From contig CM114273.1 in NCBI GenBank assembly GCA_050084515.1, positions 25,420,001 to 25,484,000 of the forward strand: a DNA stretch of 64,000 bases. Reading direction: 5' to 3'. The notes below the pieces were generated by a model. It saw only the letters and a program-made list of their open reading frames with translations. It was not told the DNA's origin and made no database searches. The DNA comes from Blasia pusilla (lineage: Eukaryota; Marchantiophyta; Marchantiopsida; Blasiales). The translations under genes and the position numbers were made by a program. This document shows, piece by piece, positions 47,540-57,593 of this stretch; position 1 is the stretch's first letter; each line of letters begins with the position of its first letter.

Positions 47540-47880
47540 CCTAGTGTATGTATGTTGGACAACCGGAGTGGGATCTTCCGATTGGTGAGTCCTACAGGCA
47601 GTGTATAGACCGGATAGAGTCTTGTTAGACTCGGTGCCCAACCTTGATGTTGGGAAAGGCGGCATGCATTGGTTTGGGTATTCGGAGGTCGGAGCTTGAG
47701 CCTTGCCCATTCCATTCAAACATCACTTGGAGGAGCCAATGATAGGTCTCAATTCATGACACGGGAAAAGTTTTTCATGCAGTTGAGACCAGATCATGCG
47801 ATCGATAGCTCCCGATTGGGAGTATCTGCGGTAGTCACATCACCGAGTCGTATGATGTACTAGTTGGAGGAGCGATGATT
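47540..47880 (+). pseudogene. Element D aspartic protease
   Basis: Heavily decayed. MLDNRSGIFRLVSPTGSV, then in other frames LGAQP and GIRRSELEPCPFHS-like pieces, align with the proteases of C and E. The catalytic DSGA is altered by mutation. The stretch 46959-47539 is a low-complexity linker. Confidence 0.6.
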
Positions 47881-48249
47881 GTACCCGATGGGTTTTCAGA
47901 TGGATTCTTCGGATCGAGACAGGCGTCTTCTGCTGACCTGGTTGGCAGTCCGGGATGGACGTATGAGCCAAGTTCTGTGAGATTTATTTCGGGGCTCGAC
48001 CAGGAGGGTCTTCCCCAACAAAGTGTTAGCATCTGTGGGCTGGTTTTAGTGGAGTAGTCACTTGGCCAAGAGACTTTTGGAGGGTAATGTTTTGCTATGG
48101 ATTCTCTGCGCATGAGGAGGTCCCTATTTTTGCAGATGGCATCCTCATCGTTGGATGTGCCACTTTGGAGTTCAGCGGTGCACTACGGCAGAGGCGATCG
48201 CCTAGTGCAGAGAGGCTTGGTGTGAGGTGTTATACCTCACGAGGAAGAG

Positions 48250-49330
48250 GAGGCCCCACGGCGGACTCCTACTTCAGTCCGATTGGGTTATCCCCTCTGG
48301 ATACTACACCCATTGTATGGCAGTATCCGCCGGAGGGCATTTGTGTGTTAGATCTCTTTGGTGGGATTAGCATTGGTTTGGCTGCAGATGTTGCAGGCCG
48401 GTATTCTGTCTTGGCGGAGATACGTGTATGTGGAGCGAGATGAGATGGCCCGAGAGAGTCTCATCCCGACATATTGGTCGATTGATGCGGAGATATCCCG
48501 AGTTGTTGTCGCCATCGGCTATTCGTGGGTACCGGCGTGCTTTACCATCACACATTGCATTGTTGGGGCGCAGGACCTTGAGAGGGTTGGTCCTGTGGAT
48601 TTGGTGATTCTTTGGATGGCCATGTCGGGTCATACACGTCTTTGGTCGTGGTGAGGGATTACATGACCCTAGGTCTCGATTGTTTTGGGAGATGTTACGG
48701 GTGTTACGACATCTTCAGTTCATCGTGCACGTGCTCTAGCTTACATTTCGAGAATGTTCCATTGTTGGGTGACACTCGGACCGGATGATGGCGAGTGTTC
48801 ATGAGGTGCGGTCTTGGATTGGACCAGCGGTGTTGTTGAATCTGTGCCATGAAGTTGGCTCAGCGTGCACATCGCCCACGCTTGTGGTGGACAAACTTGT
48901 TGCCTAGGGAGGTTCTCGTCGAGCATATGATGCGGTGCGGCGGGATCCTCGCCTTACGGTGGATAGTATCTTGATATCCGGGCGACTTTCCCAAGTGGTG
49001 AGGGTTATTAATCGGTCATCCATGGCAAGTGGTGAACCGTGTGGGCCGACCTAGGATGGCACTACCCACATTTGTGAGTTTTCCCGTCACATGCCTATAG
49101 GGAAGGTGGTCCGGGGCTTGTATGGGATTCTCATGTGCGCAGTTGGTGGAGCCTAACGCCGATGAGAGAGAGCGTGCGATGGGATTTGCTCTTTGGTGTG
49201 ACAGCGGTTGCTTCTATTTTTGAGGCTTCACGACGTCATGTGTTGGGTCAGGCCATGGACCTGAATTGTTTGACTTGGATTTTGAGTCTTGGTATGGCCG
49301 GAGCGTCGACTTCGGACTATGTCTGTGGGT
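48250..49330 (+). pseudogene. Element D DNMT3-like methyltransferase
   Basis: Motifs in order: LDTTPIVWQ, CVLDLFGGISIGLAA (motif I), RYVYVERDEMARESL, GPVDLVI, then GWPC in another frame at about 48614-48625 with the next residue Arg instead of Gln, AHRPRLWWTNLLPREVL near 48870, ADERERAMGF near 49160 and EASRRHVLGQAMDLN near 49230. Length and motif order agree with C and E. Many frame changes are present, more than in its RT. Confidence 0.78.
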
Positions 49331-49538
49331 CTTCCACCCCTTGTAATGAGCTCGATGGCTACCGGGGACGGTAGAGGCATCGGCGGAAGCGAGAGAGTAG
49401 TATTTTGCATCCTTGGAGTAAATGGGATGTAATGGTGGGCATGTGGAGTTGGTTGCTCATCTTTGGTGGAGGAGTTATTTGCTCGATGATGGTGTAGCTA
49501 AGGGTGTACCATCTTGTGAGGGGGTTATGTAGTGACCA

Positions 49539-50555
49539 ATGGCATCGTCCTCTCCCTCTAGTGTGCCGGTGGAGGAGACTTGGGAGCCATTACTTGGGCC
49601 CAAGCTTACGGGAGGTGAGAAACGATGTTTGACACGGTTCCTACGTGCTTATAGGAGTTGTTTTGCCTTTAGCATGAAGGAGTTGGGTTCTCTGGTTGGA
49701 CCCGGTATACGGATTGATTTGGCTAGTGATACGCCAATCTTCCGTCGTCCCTACCGATATAGTGATATGGAGAGGACTTGATTTGAGTAGGACGTTGGAC
49801 CTTTTGGAGGCTGGATTAGTGGAGTTGTCGCATGGAGAGTATGCATCGCCCTTTGTCATGCTGCTAAAAGGATATGCATGGCAACTACACGGATAGGCGG
49901 ATGTGTGGAGATTATCGCCCTATCAATCGGCAAACCAAGGCCGATAGGTATGCCATGCCTACACCGAGAGAGATCTTTGATGTGGTGGGACAGCAAAGAT
50001 TTTCAATACTTTGATCTTGGCAGGATACCATCAATTGCCGATTCGGGAGAGTGACAAGGCCAAGATAGCATTCTGGGATGTCAACTCTCATGGCAAGGAT
50101 TGTTTGTACCAGTGGAAATTCTTACCCTTTGGGTTGAAGAATGCACATGCCGAGTTGCAAAGAGTGATGGACAGGATCCTAGCAGGTTGGATTTTGTTCG
50201 GTGTTACATTGATGATATCTTGGTGTTGAACACGGTGGAGGAGCATCGATACATTTTGCAGATGGTGTTTGAGCGGTTGAAAGCTCATGGTCTACGTTTG
50301 CATCTAGGAAAGTGTAAGTTCTTCTATGAGGATGTTGAGTACTTGGGTCATGTGATCTATCCAGGTGGTTTGGGAGTTCAGCAAGCAAAGGTGGAGGCTA
50401 TTGCACTTATTCCACGTCCGGTAGATGTGAGTAGAGTTCGAGCATTCATGGGATTGGCGAACTACTATCGGAGGTATGTGAAAGGATTTAGTGCTATAGC
50501 AAAGCCTTTGAACCAATTGCTGAAATCAGATCAAGAGTGGCCTTTGGGGAGATGA
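49539..50555 (+). pseudogene. Element D reverse transcriptase
   Basis: Reads EETWEPLLGPKLTGGEKR, GPGIRIDLASDTPIFRRPYR, MCGDYRPINRQTKADRYAMP, AGYHQLPIRESDKAKIAFW, PFGLKNA, the catalytic YIDDIL and RVRAFMGLANYYRRYVKGF. Frameshifts lie near 49780, 49885 and 50200. It shows the uninterrupted GYHQLPIR junction that is broken by the inversion in C. Confidence 0.9.
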
Positions 50556-50960
50556 TCGGGAGAGAGCTTTTGTGGAGCTTAAGGCCAGATTGGTGGCGGC
50601 GCCTATCTTGAGGAGACCTATCGAGGGCGCCCATTTCGATTACACACCGATTGGAGTAGGTTGGGACTTGGAGCGGTGTTGACACAACATGATGATGAGC
50701 ACATGGAGTTTGTGGTGGCCTATGCAAGTCGTTCGAATAATGCAAATGGAGTCGCGCTATAGTTCATATGAGGGAGAGTGCTTGGCAAGAGTGTGGGTGT
50801 GGCACACTTTAGGTGTTACTTGTTTGGCACCCAGTTTTTGTTATTCGATCACCAACCGCTCAAGTGGTTGATGGAGTCGGACAAGCTTACGGGGAAGCTT
50901 GCACGGTGGGCTCTTATCTTACAGAGTATGACTTCCGGGTAGTACATAGACCTGGAGTTG
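50556..50960 (+). pseudogene. Element D RNase H
   Basis: Pieces in several frames: RLGLGAVLTQHDDEH, FVVAYASRSNN, AHFRCYLFGT, DHQPLKWLMESDKLTGK. Same arrangement as in C, more decayed. Confidence 0.8.
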
Positions 50961-52491
50961 CCAACCTTGATGCTGATGGGTTGAGTAGGAACCCATGTAC
51001 TAGCCAAGAGGATACAACTAGGGCTAGATGGCATGGCGAGGTTGATGAGGAGATGGTGCCAGGTTGGCATGCATCCGCCTTTTTATGTTGGTTAGGGGTG
51101 GACTCTAGTATGGAGGACCACATGATATCTTACTCTAGTCAGAGGGTAGATGGCCGACCTTCAGATCCTAAGGTTGGAGATGGTGGTACGGATCAGCGTG
51201 ATATTCATGATGATGCGTTGGTGTTGGAGTTCCTACGGACCAGTAGGGTGCCAGGCATAGTGAGTGCCAAGGAGCGAGACCATGTTCTTCAACGTGCTAA
51301 GAGGTATCGATTGGAGGGAACACATATTCTCCGCGTGTGGGAGGATGGTAGAGTACGAGTGTTGCCACATTTGGCTCAAAGAGAGCGCATTGTGCGACAT
51401 GCCCATGAGGAGTTGGGACATTTTGGGATAAAGCGTACGTATAGCTTACTCCTTGGCCAGTATTGGTGGCGTGGCATGCATACTCAAGTGCAGCAGTTGG
51501 TGTCACGTTGTATGGTTTGTGATCGGGTGAGGGCATCATTTAATGCCCCTACACCACAATTACACCCCTTGCCTATTATGGGGTTGGGTTACCATTGGAG
51601 TGTGGACTTTGCGGGACCGTTACGTTGGTTGGTATGCGACATCATCGATATGTGTTGGTGATGGTGGAGCACTTCTCAAGTGGATTGAGTTGGTGGCATT
51701 CTTTGGACAAGGCAAGTGAGGAACGGCGTATGCGTTTCGGATAGAGTGCTTAGTCATTTTGGTGCACGGTGAAGTCTTGACCGACCAGAGTCTGAGTTTT
51801 GAGGGGTGAGTTTTGGTCTTGTGTGACAAGGCGTTGATTGATCATCGGACACGTCGAGATCATCATCAGGCGGATGGTTTGGTGAGCGTGTGGTTAAGAG
51901 GCGGTGAAGAGGGCATTGCGCAAGTATGGCCTCTGAAGGGCATCTTGGAGACCAGGATATTCACTTGCCATGGTTAGCCATGGGGTATAGGTTCGATCGC
52001 CAAGCATCCTTGGCTTCCTTCTCACCTTATTTTGTTATACGGCCGAGATCCGGACTTGCCCGGCCAAAGCAATTGTCGGGAGTCTAGTGAGGTGGTGAAC
52101 CTTGATGACCCGAGAGATGTGGATGAGGTGTGTTCTCGGTAGGCGGAGCTCTTTCGAGAGAGTTATGCCAATGACCTTTGAGAATCTTGCCATTGCTCAA
52201 CACGGGGATACGTTGCGGTATGCAACCATTCGGGTGGAGGTTATCGACCATCGATTCGTGAGGTTCCATGTGGGGACTATGTCTATTTGCAAACAAATTG
52301 CCCCGACAACGTTGGATGTGACGGCAGGCCGCACTATTTTACGAGTGCGCGAGGTGTTAGCTTCTGGAGTTCTCATGTTGGAGGGTCGTGATGGAGTTGT
52401 TTGGAAGGACCATGTGCGTAATTGTGCGCCATGTCATCTTCCAAATGTGGATGGTACTGTTGACCCAAGCTTAGCCATGATACGTGCTAGC
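50961..52491 (+). pseudogene. Element D integrase and C-terminal tail
   Basis: The H2C2 finger is clear (RHAHEELGHFGIKRTY, CMVCDRVRASF), then WSVDFAGPL carries the first core acid. From about 51620 to 52190 the core is degraded by many small deletions; GEVLTDQ- and ADGL-like traces remain. The tail (TTLDVTAGRTILRVREVLA, RNCAPCHLPNVDG) is intact within a frame that runs into the PHD finger. Confidence 0.82.
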
Positions 52492-52638
52492 TTGAGGTGC
52501 ATGTTGTGTGGGTCTGCTGGTAACGCAGCCCGTATGTTGGTGTGTGATCGGTGTTCTAGGGGTTGGCACATGATGTGTTTGACTCCACGTTTGGATGTTG
52601 TTCCTACTGAAAGGTGGATTTGTCCTCAATGTACTTAG
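52492..52638 (+). pseudogene. Element D PHD finger at the end of pol
   Basis: In frame with the integrase tail, so it is the true C-terminus of Pol: CMLC, LVCDRC, RGWHMMC, WICPQC, then stop. The spacing fits C4HC3 PHD fingers. It is about 65% identical to the finger of C, so the domain was kept during divergence of the two lineages. Confidence 0.87.
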
Positions 52639-52811
52639 GAGATGTCGATGACTTGATCTTTGCATGATATGGATTACAGATGTGCGACTAACAATGGGGC
52701 AACCTAGCACCCGGCCTTCTGATTCGGGCACCCAAGAAGGTGTATAGCATGTAGTAGATGTATAGGGCTACCTGGGATTTAGAGGGACCTAACCGCCAGT
52801 TAGGGGGGTGA

Positions 52812-52917
52812 GTTGTGGTACACTTGCGTTTGTGGATACTCTCGTCTATGTTATGTACGTATGTGAGTATGGTATGTCAGCGATGTATGTTGTATGACGA
52901 TGTGGATTCGCACGACA
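52812..52917 (+). repeat. Element D repeat B1
   Basis: 106 bp starting GTTGTGGTACACTTGCG just after the polypurine tract AGGGGGG (52802-52808) and TGA. Identical to B2. Ends CGCACGACA and is separated from A2 by GC. Confidence 0.92.
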
Positions 52918-52919
52918 GC

Positions 52920-53286
52920 TGTCATGACCATACGGATTATGTCGTAGAGTATAGTGTGCTAGTAGAGGCCATTCCTTATGTAGGACCGTAGTGGCTTGGT
53001 AGAGATGCGGTTCCATACATAGGGTTGGGGGTTACTCAGTTGGGGGTGAGTTTCCCAATAGGGCCCTCTCTTAGGTTGGAGGATATAAGGTGGAGTGCAC
53101 TCAAAGAACGATCGATTCTTTGAGTTGAGCCTATTGCGTTGGGAGTTAGCCTTGGTAGTGAGTAGAGCTCTTGGCTATGGTGTTTCCCGCAAGCTTCGAC
53201 CTGGATTCTCCCATCGTGGAGTGGGTTTGGCTCGATTGTATGTGATTGTATACGTTTTTATGACAGTAGGTCTTTCACGGATTTCA
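52920..53286 (+). repeat. Element D repeat A2
   Basis: 367 bp, starting TGTCATGACC and ending GGATTTCA, about 96% identical to A1. Confidence 0.92.
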
Positions 53287-53392
53287 GTTGTGGTACACTT
53301 GCGTTTGTGGATACTCTCGTCTATGTTATGTACGTATGTGAGTATGGTATGTCAGCGATGTATGTTGTATGACGATGTGGATTCGCACGACA
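53287..53392 (+). repeat. Element D repeat B2, right end
   Basis: Identical over all 106 bases to B1. The element ends at CACGACA and the host sequence resumes with CCTC. Confidence 0.92.
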
Positions 53393-53650
53393 CCTCCCAC
53401 AATGTGAATTGCCTTCGTATGACCCCAATTTTTTTTACCCTTCTCTCTTGTCAATGATTGGCTTTGTTGCCATTCAACAACCATGAAGTAGAACATGAAG
53501 AGCACATGATTGTCGTTAATGTTTTTCTCTATTGCACTCATCAAAAGATATTCCAATTCTTCTTCACCAAAAAATACTTCTTGAATAAAATATGCCAGAA
53601 GCTTATCAAATAAATCCATAATGGCAAATAATGTAATTGCAATGATCACT
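53393..53650 (-). pseudogene. PIF/Harbinger transposase relic, first part (host of element D)
   Basis: The minus frame from 53649 starts with MDLFDKLLAYFIQEVFFG and runs to WGHTKAIHIVGG at the element D boundary. Joined across the insertion it continues at 43648. It is AT-rich like the surrounding pre-insertion DNA. Confidence 0.55.
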
Positions 53651-55319
53651 GTATTGATTCAAATATACACGATGTGTTTGAAAGCAGAAAAAAACTTGAT
53701 AACATATGAGAACAAACTTCATGTGACTATAAAAGAGAAAAGATTATAACCATATGCCCTAACTTATATTTAGGGAGCCTTAAAAAGAGGGAGAGCTTCT
53801 GAGTAGGCCAAAGCCTTCATGAGTTGAAAGAGTTCCTAAATTTAGATCCCAAATTCTTACTAAATATAAACTAGGGCATAGAGTTATCTATATAATTAAA
53901 AGAGGATGGGGTTAGAAAAAACCTTCCTCTCGTGTTGACATCTGTACTTTCAATCTTCCTCTGATGTTGACATGTGTCATATTTAAAAGAATAACTAATC
54001 TAGCAAGGCCAAGGATTTAAGGAATACTTTTCTCCTAGCCCACATCACACTAATAATCTTAAAGGGTTCCTTTGGACTAAGGACCCGGTCCCATGCAACA
54101 AGGTGGCCAAGACGCGGCCCCAAGGTTCCGGATCTTGGTTGATCCAAGAGATGGGATTCATGGGACTTGAACAGAATTTGCGTTGTTAGAACACATGGCA
54201 CATGTCTCTGCAACTTTGTTACCACCCGACGAGAAGGAAATAATAGTGTTCTTGCGGTTGCTATATTACGATCGCAACGATCCCAATTGCGACTGGGCAT
54301 GGAGCCGGCCACATGGGACAGGGACCTAAAAGGAAGCTCTCCCTCTTTTCTTTTTCCGGACCTGGTGCGTCCTTCACCTTTTCCACTTCACCTCTTCTTT
54401 GTTTTCCGGATGAGTTTTCCATCACTTTTTATTTAGGTTTTCTTTTCAGTCACCAATTAAGATGTGAGTGGACTAAGAGAGAGCGCATGGATGGAACGGG
54501 GGAGGGGGTGCGTTTATTAATAAATTCAGGGGTTTGTAACTAGTTTTAGGGAGTGAGCAGTGATGACTGGTCACAATGAGACCCGGCTGGCTTAATATGG
54601 GATGAATGATTCATGATTCTCTTCGCCTGAGGATTTCGGAGCGGATGGTGCAGGTGGAGTTCTTTGGGTCTGTGAGGAGAATCTTGAACGAAAAGAATGA
54701 GAGCGATGGAGTGGGTTCCGGCTGATTGCTCCTCGTAGGAGGGAGCGGATGGTTGTTGCGAATTGGCAGGTAGAATTGGGGTTCGAGTGGGTCGCCTTTT
54801 GTGTCAGCACCTTCCAGAAAGTGGACGCACCGGGGCGGTGGCCGTAGTCATGACGACGGTGCTGCATGTCGCCTGCTACAATGATCTGAAGTGAGCAAAT
54901 TCAGCTTTCATGGGCGCGTTCACGGAGTCGGATTGTCGGGTGTTTGAGGAGCTGGTGTGCGAGCGATGGTGGAATTGGGTGTAGGTGGGGTTGCTCGTGG
55001 GTTTGGTGCGATGTCCGGTGGACAGATTGGGGCAGCCAATCGGTCATAGGGTTTATGTGGGAGTTTGTAGCGAGTCTTAGAAGGCGGTGATTCTTGTTCA
55101 GATTAATGATGATGAATATCATCAGTGTTGGCAGTGTCACAATTGAGGTTTGGAGGGGCTGCTTGGAGTGATTTGTGTGTCGTCGAATTTATTAATGAGG
55201 CAGATTGCACTGCCCATCGGGAAGAGTGCGGCAGAAGCGAGTAGCTAGGGTTTTTCCTTTAGCCATCCGGCAAACTCGGGCTGCATTTTTATTGTGCCGG
55301 GTCTCCCAGGCCGGACTAG
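53651..55319. other. Intergenic and PEX3 promoter region
   Basis: The distal part is AT-rich and holds no gene. A minus frame at 54592-54867 has no recognisable domain. A TAGGGTTT telo-box, common in plant promoters and 5' UTRs, is at about 55246-55253, some 70 bp before the proposed PEX3 start. Confidence 0.5.
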
Positions 55320-56130
55320 ATGGAGTAATATGGTATACTATACCGCCCACCGTCATGTTGTTTCGGAAAAGAGTAGAGAGCAAGAATTACTCACAGAGAT
55401 GGTCCGCTAATTGGCTGTTTCAGAGCGTGGGCAAAGAAGCATCGAAGGTCTCTGTTGGTGGCAGCTGGCGTGGTTGGAGCTGGGTTGGGCACTTATTTCT
55501 TTGTGAGCTCGTGGAAAGCGAAGGCGAAAGCTCGTGAAGAGAGGGACGATGCGCAATCAGCTCTGCTCCGAAAGGAGGCCGAAGATCGAGCCGAGGCCCA
55601 GTACGCACATGTTTCAAATCCTTCTGGAGCTCTGTGCGATTTTCATAGATGTATGCTGTTGCCCTGAATCTTTTGTATCGTGGGCTAATCTGTTCTGGTG
55701 GTTTTCTGGTTGGTTCGATCAATGCAACCAACTGGAGAAACGCTTGTTATGCAATCCGCTATTGTCTCACTGAGGAGAGGGAAGAGTGGTGTTACTTTGA
55801 GTTGAGTTGTTGGGCATTCTTGGTTTCATCTTTGACACTCTTCAACTTGGCAACCTGTACAAGGAAATGTTTGCTAAAACTTCAGTGTGTTATATGACAT
55901 GGAATCGTCTTTGGTTGGATGTATTCACAGGTTGCAAAGTCACTTTGAGAGTATCCAGAGAATATCAGACTCGACAACACTTCCTTCAGTTCTACCTCAC
56001 TTGAAGGGGCGATTGTTTGAGCTTGTCAACTTATCGGGTTTAACAGAGAAGTTGATGACGGGCAAAGAGGATCCTCAAGCTCTGAGTTCGCGGGAAAAAC
56101 TGCAGCTGTGGCAGGAACTGAAACTTTTGA
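55320..56130 (+). CDS. PEX3: Peroxin-3, first exons (gene continues or is lost beyond)
   Basis: PEX3 anchors PEX19 at the peroxisomal membrane and is needed for import of membrane proteins. Exons read: 55320-55324 (start, tentative), 55424-55600, 55931-56130, about 127 residues. Visible: KKHRRSLLVAAGVVGAGLGT, a basic stretch followed by a membrane segment as at the PEX3 N-terminus; a charged helix; then QSHFESIQRISDSTTLP and SREKLQLWQELKLL, both PEX3 signatures. The 5-nt first coding exon was chosen because no in-frame Met precedes the second exon, the acceptor TTTCAG at 55423 is good, and ATGGA followed by GTAATA restores the phase. The third exon ends at a GTATGT donor in split phase. I did not find the next exon (expected to contain VQVNILG-like sequence) before 64000, so the intron is either over 7.8 kb with LINE insertions, or the gene is truncated. 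Confidence 0.75.
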
Positions 56131-57499
56131 GTATGTATGCTCCCTCTTCTGTACTAGAATTATTTGAGATTTGGATGTTAGAGAAGACTTTTATGCCTGT
56201 TGGGCAGCGGGGTTTGTCTGGAGGAAACAGTCTGTCAAATAAGTGCTACAATACTGACTGTGGACAACATCGATTTTGGAAAGTAATGTCATATCTGGTA
56301 GATCTGGGCTTCACTTTATAACTGTGTGCCTAGATTTGCAAGTCTTAAAGGAATGATCCCTCGAAAAGAAATTATTTCATCCACTCTTTCCTCCTTCCTC
56401 ATGGGGATTATGAATCAATTGATCAGCAGATTTTTCAGATCTGGGTGTGAGATGAAATTGGTGATGAGTCAGAGTGACTTGTTCCACTAGCCTGAGTTTG
56501 ACCTGTGTTTGATTGAGAAAATTGGTCTGTAGGATCTTCCCGTTCAAGAAGTATAGTAGCAGTAGAGAGAATGTTCAAGGCCTCCTTGCAGTTGAAGGCC
56601 ATCTTTTTCAGTCATTGAACTTAATTCAACGTTATAATTGTTTTATTAGAAAGTACTAGGACAGTGCCTTCTCGTGTGTTAAAGCGTGAGAAAAGCCAGT
56701 TGCCCATGGCTCTTTTTCTCTCTACCAACACATAGAGTTCTTCTTTCTGAAATTTTTAAACCCAAACCTTTATAAACGTGAAATAAGTAGAGTGGGGAGT
56801 ACTACTGGACAGGGAAGTACACTGCTTTTGTCTGAATCAAAGCTTTTTGGTGAACTATATAGAAATTTTTTTCATCGGAAATTGTATTGACCGTACCCAC
56901 CCTTACTGTAGTTTAAAGTATTAGATCCTCTCAGTCAATATCATGTGCTTTAGATCAGCTAAGCTCGGGAGTACATGATATTGTTTGAGTATGACTTGTA
57001 AGCTATTAAAATTGATAGATTGTGCATTTTCCCCTTAAAGACAATTTATTGAGTGATTCAATTCATCAAAAGAACTTGGTTCCACCTTAACTTGCAAACT
57101 AGGATGGATTTCTGTAACTGTTTCCCGGCTGAAATACAGGATTTGGTGTTGATTTGTCAAGATGAAGGCCATTATGAAAGTAAGATCATTGGTGACTTTG
57201 CATTTGTTTGGTGATTCTCAGAGTACACTGGGAACAGCAACTAGCTTCTGTAGTAGATCCAACTTGAGGAAACACTCTCTATCGAATCACTTTTTGAATT
57301 CTTACATGGAGAAGATCCTACATGATCGCTGATGCAGAATTGATGGAGGTTTTCCAGTGCCTTTGATAACATCCTGTCTGAAACAAAAAGAAGAAACGAG
57401 ACTGAAAGTTGCCTTCTAGGGATTAGACAGTCTGCTCCTACTCTTGGACAACACAGTGCATTTATTCGAAGTCAAGAAGTTTATTTTCTTACGTTAAGA
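56131..57499 (+). other. Putative PEX3 intron 3 or downstream DNA
   Basis: No further PEX3 motifs or other genes were recognised. Confidence 0.4.
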
Positions 57500-57590
57500 A
57501 ACTGTACTCATGAAGTAGTGCCTGGCATAGCCTCGTGACCATAGACCCTATGCCCGGGTTGGATGGCGCTAGAGACTGGGATGGGTGTAG
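57500..57590 (-). repeat. Copy 4 of the dispersed repeat, at the LINE 3' end
   Basis: Same blocks as copy 3 (ACTGTACTCATGAAGTAGTG, ACCATAGACCC, GAGACTGGGATGGGTG). It directly follows the simple-repeat tail of the minus-strand LINE. Confidence 0.8.
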
Positions 57591-57593
57591 AGA

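Larger units (their letters stand above)
43649..53392 (+). mobile_element. Element D: nearly full-length gypsy-like element with methyltransferase, PHD finger and split direct repeats
   Basis: 9.74 kb, bounded by TGTCATGACC on the left and CGCACGACA on the right, with the target duplication CCTC at 43645-43648 and 53393-53396 (ACCTC, five bases, if the last A of the element is counted). Order: A1, 1.5-kb leader, gag, zinc knuckles, protease, methyltransferase, RT, RNase H, integrase, PHD, polypurine tract, B1, A2, B2. A1 and A2 differ at about 4% of positions; B1 and B2 are identical. Multiple frameshifts show the copy is dead. Confidence 0.85.
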
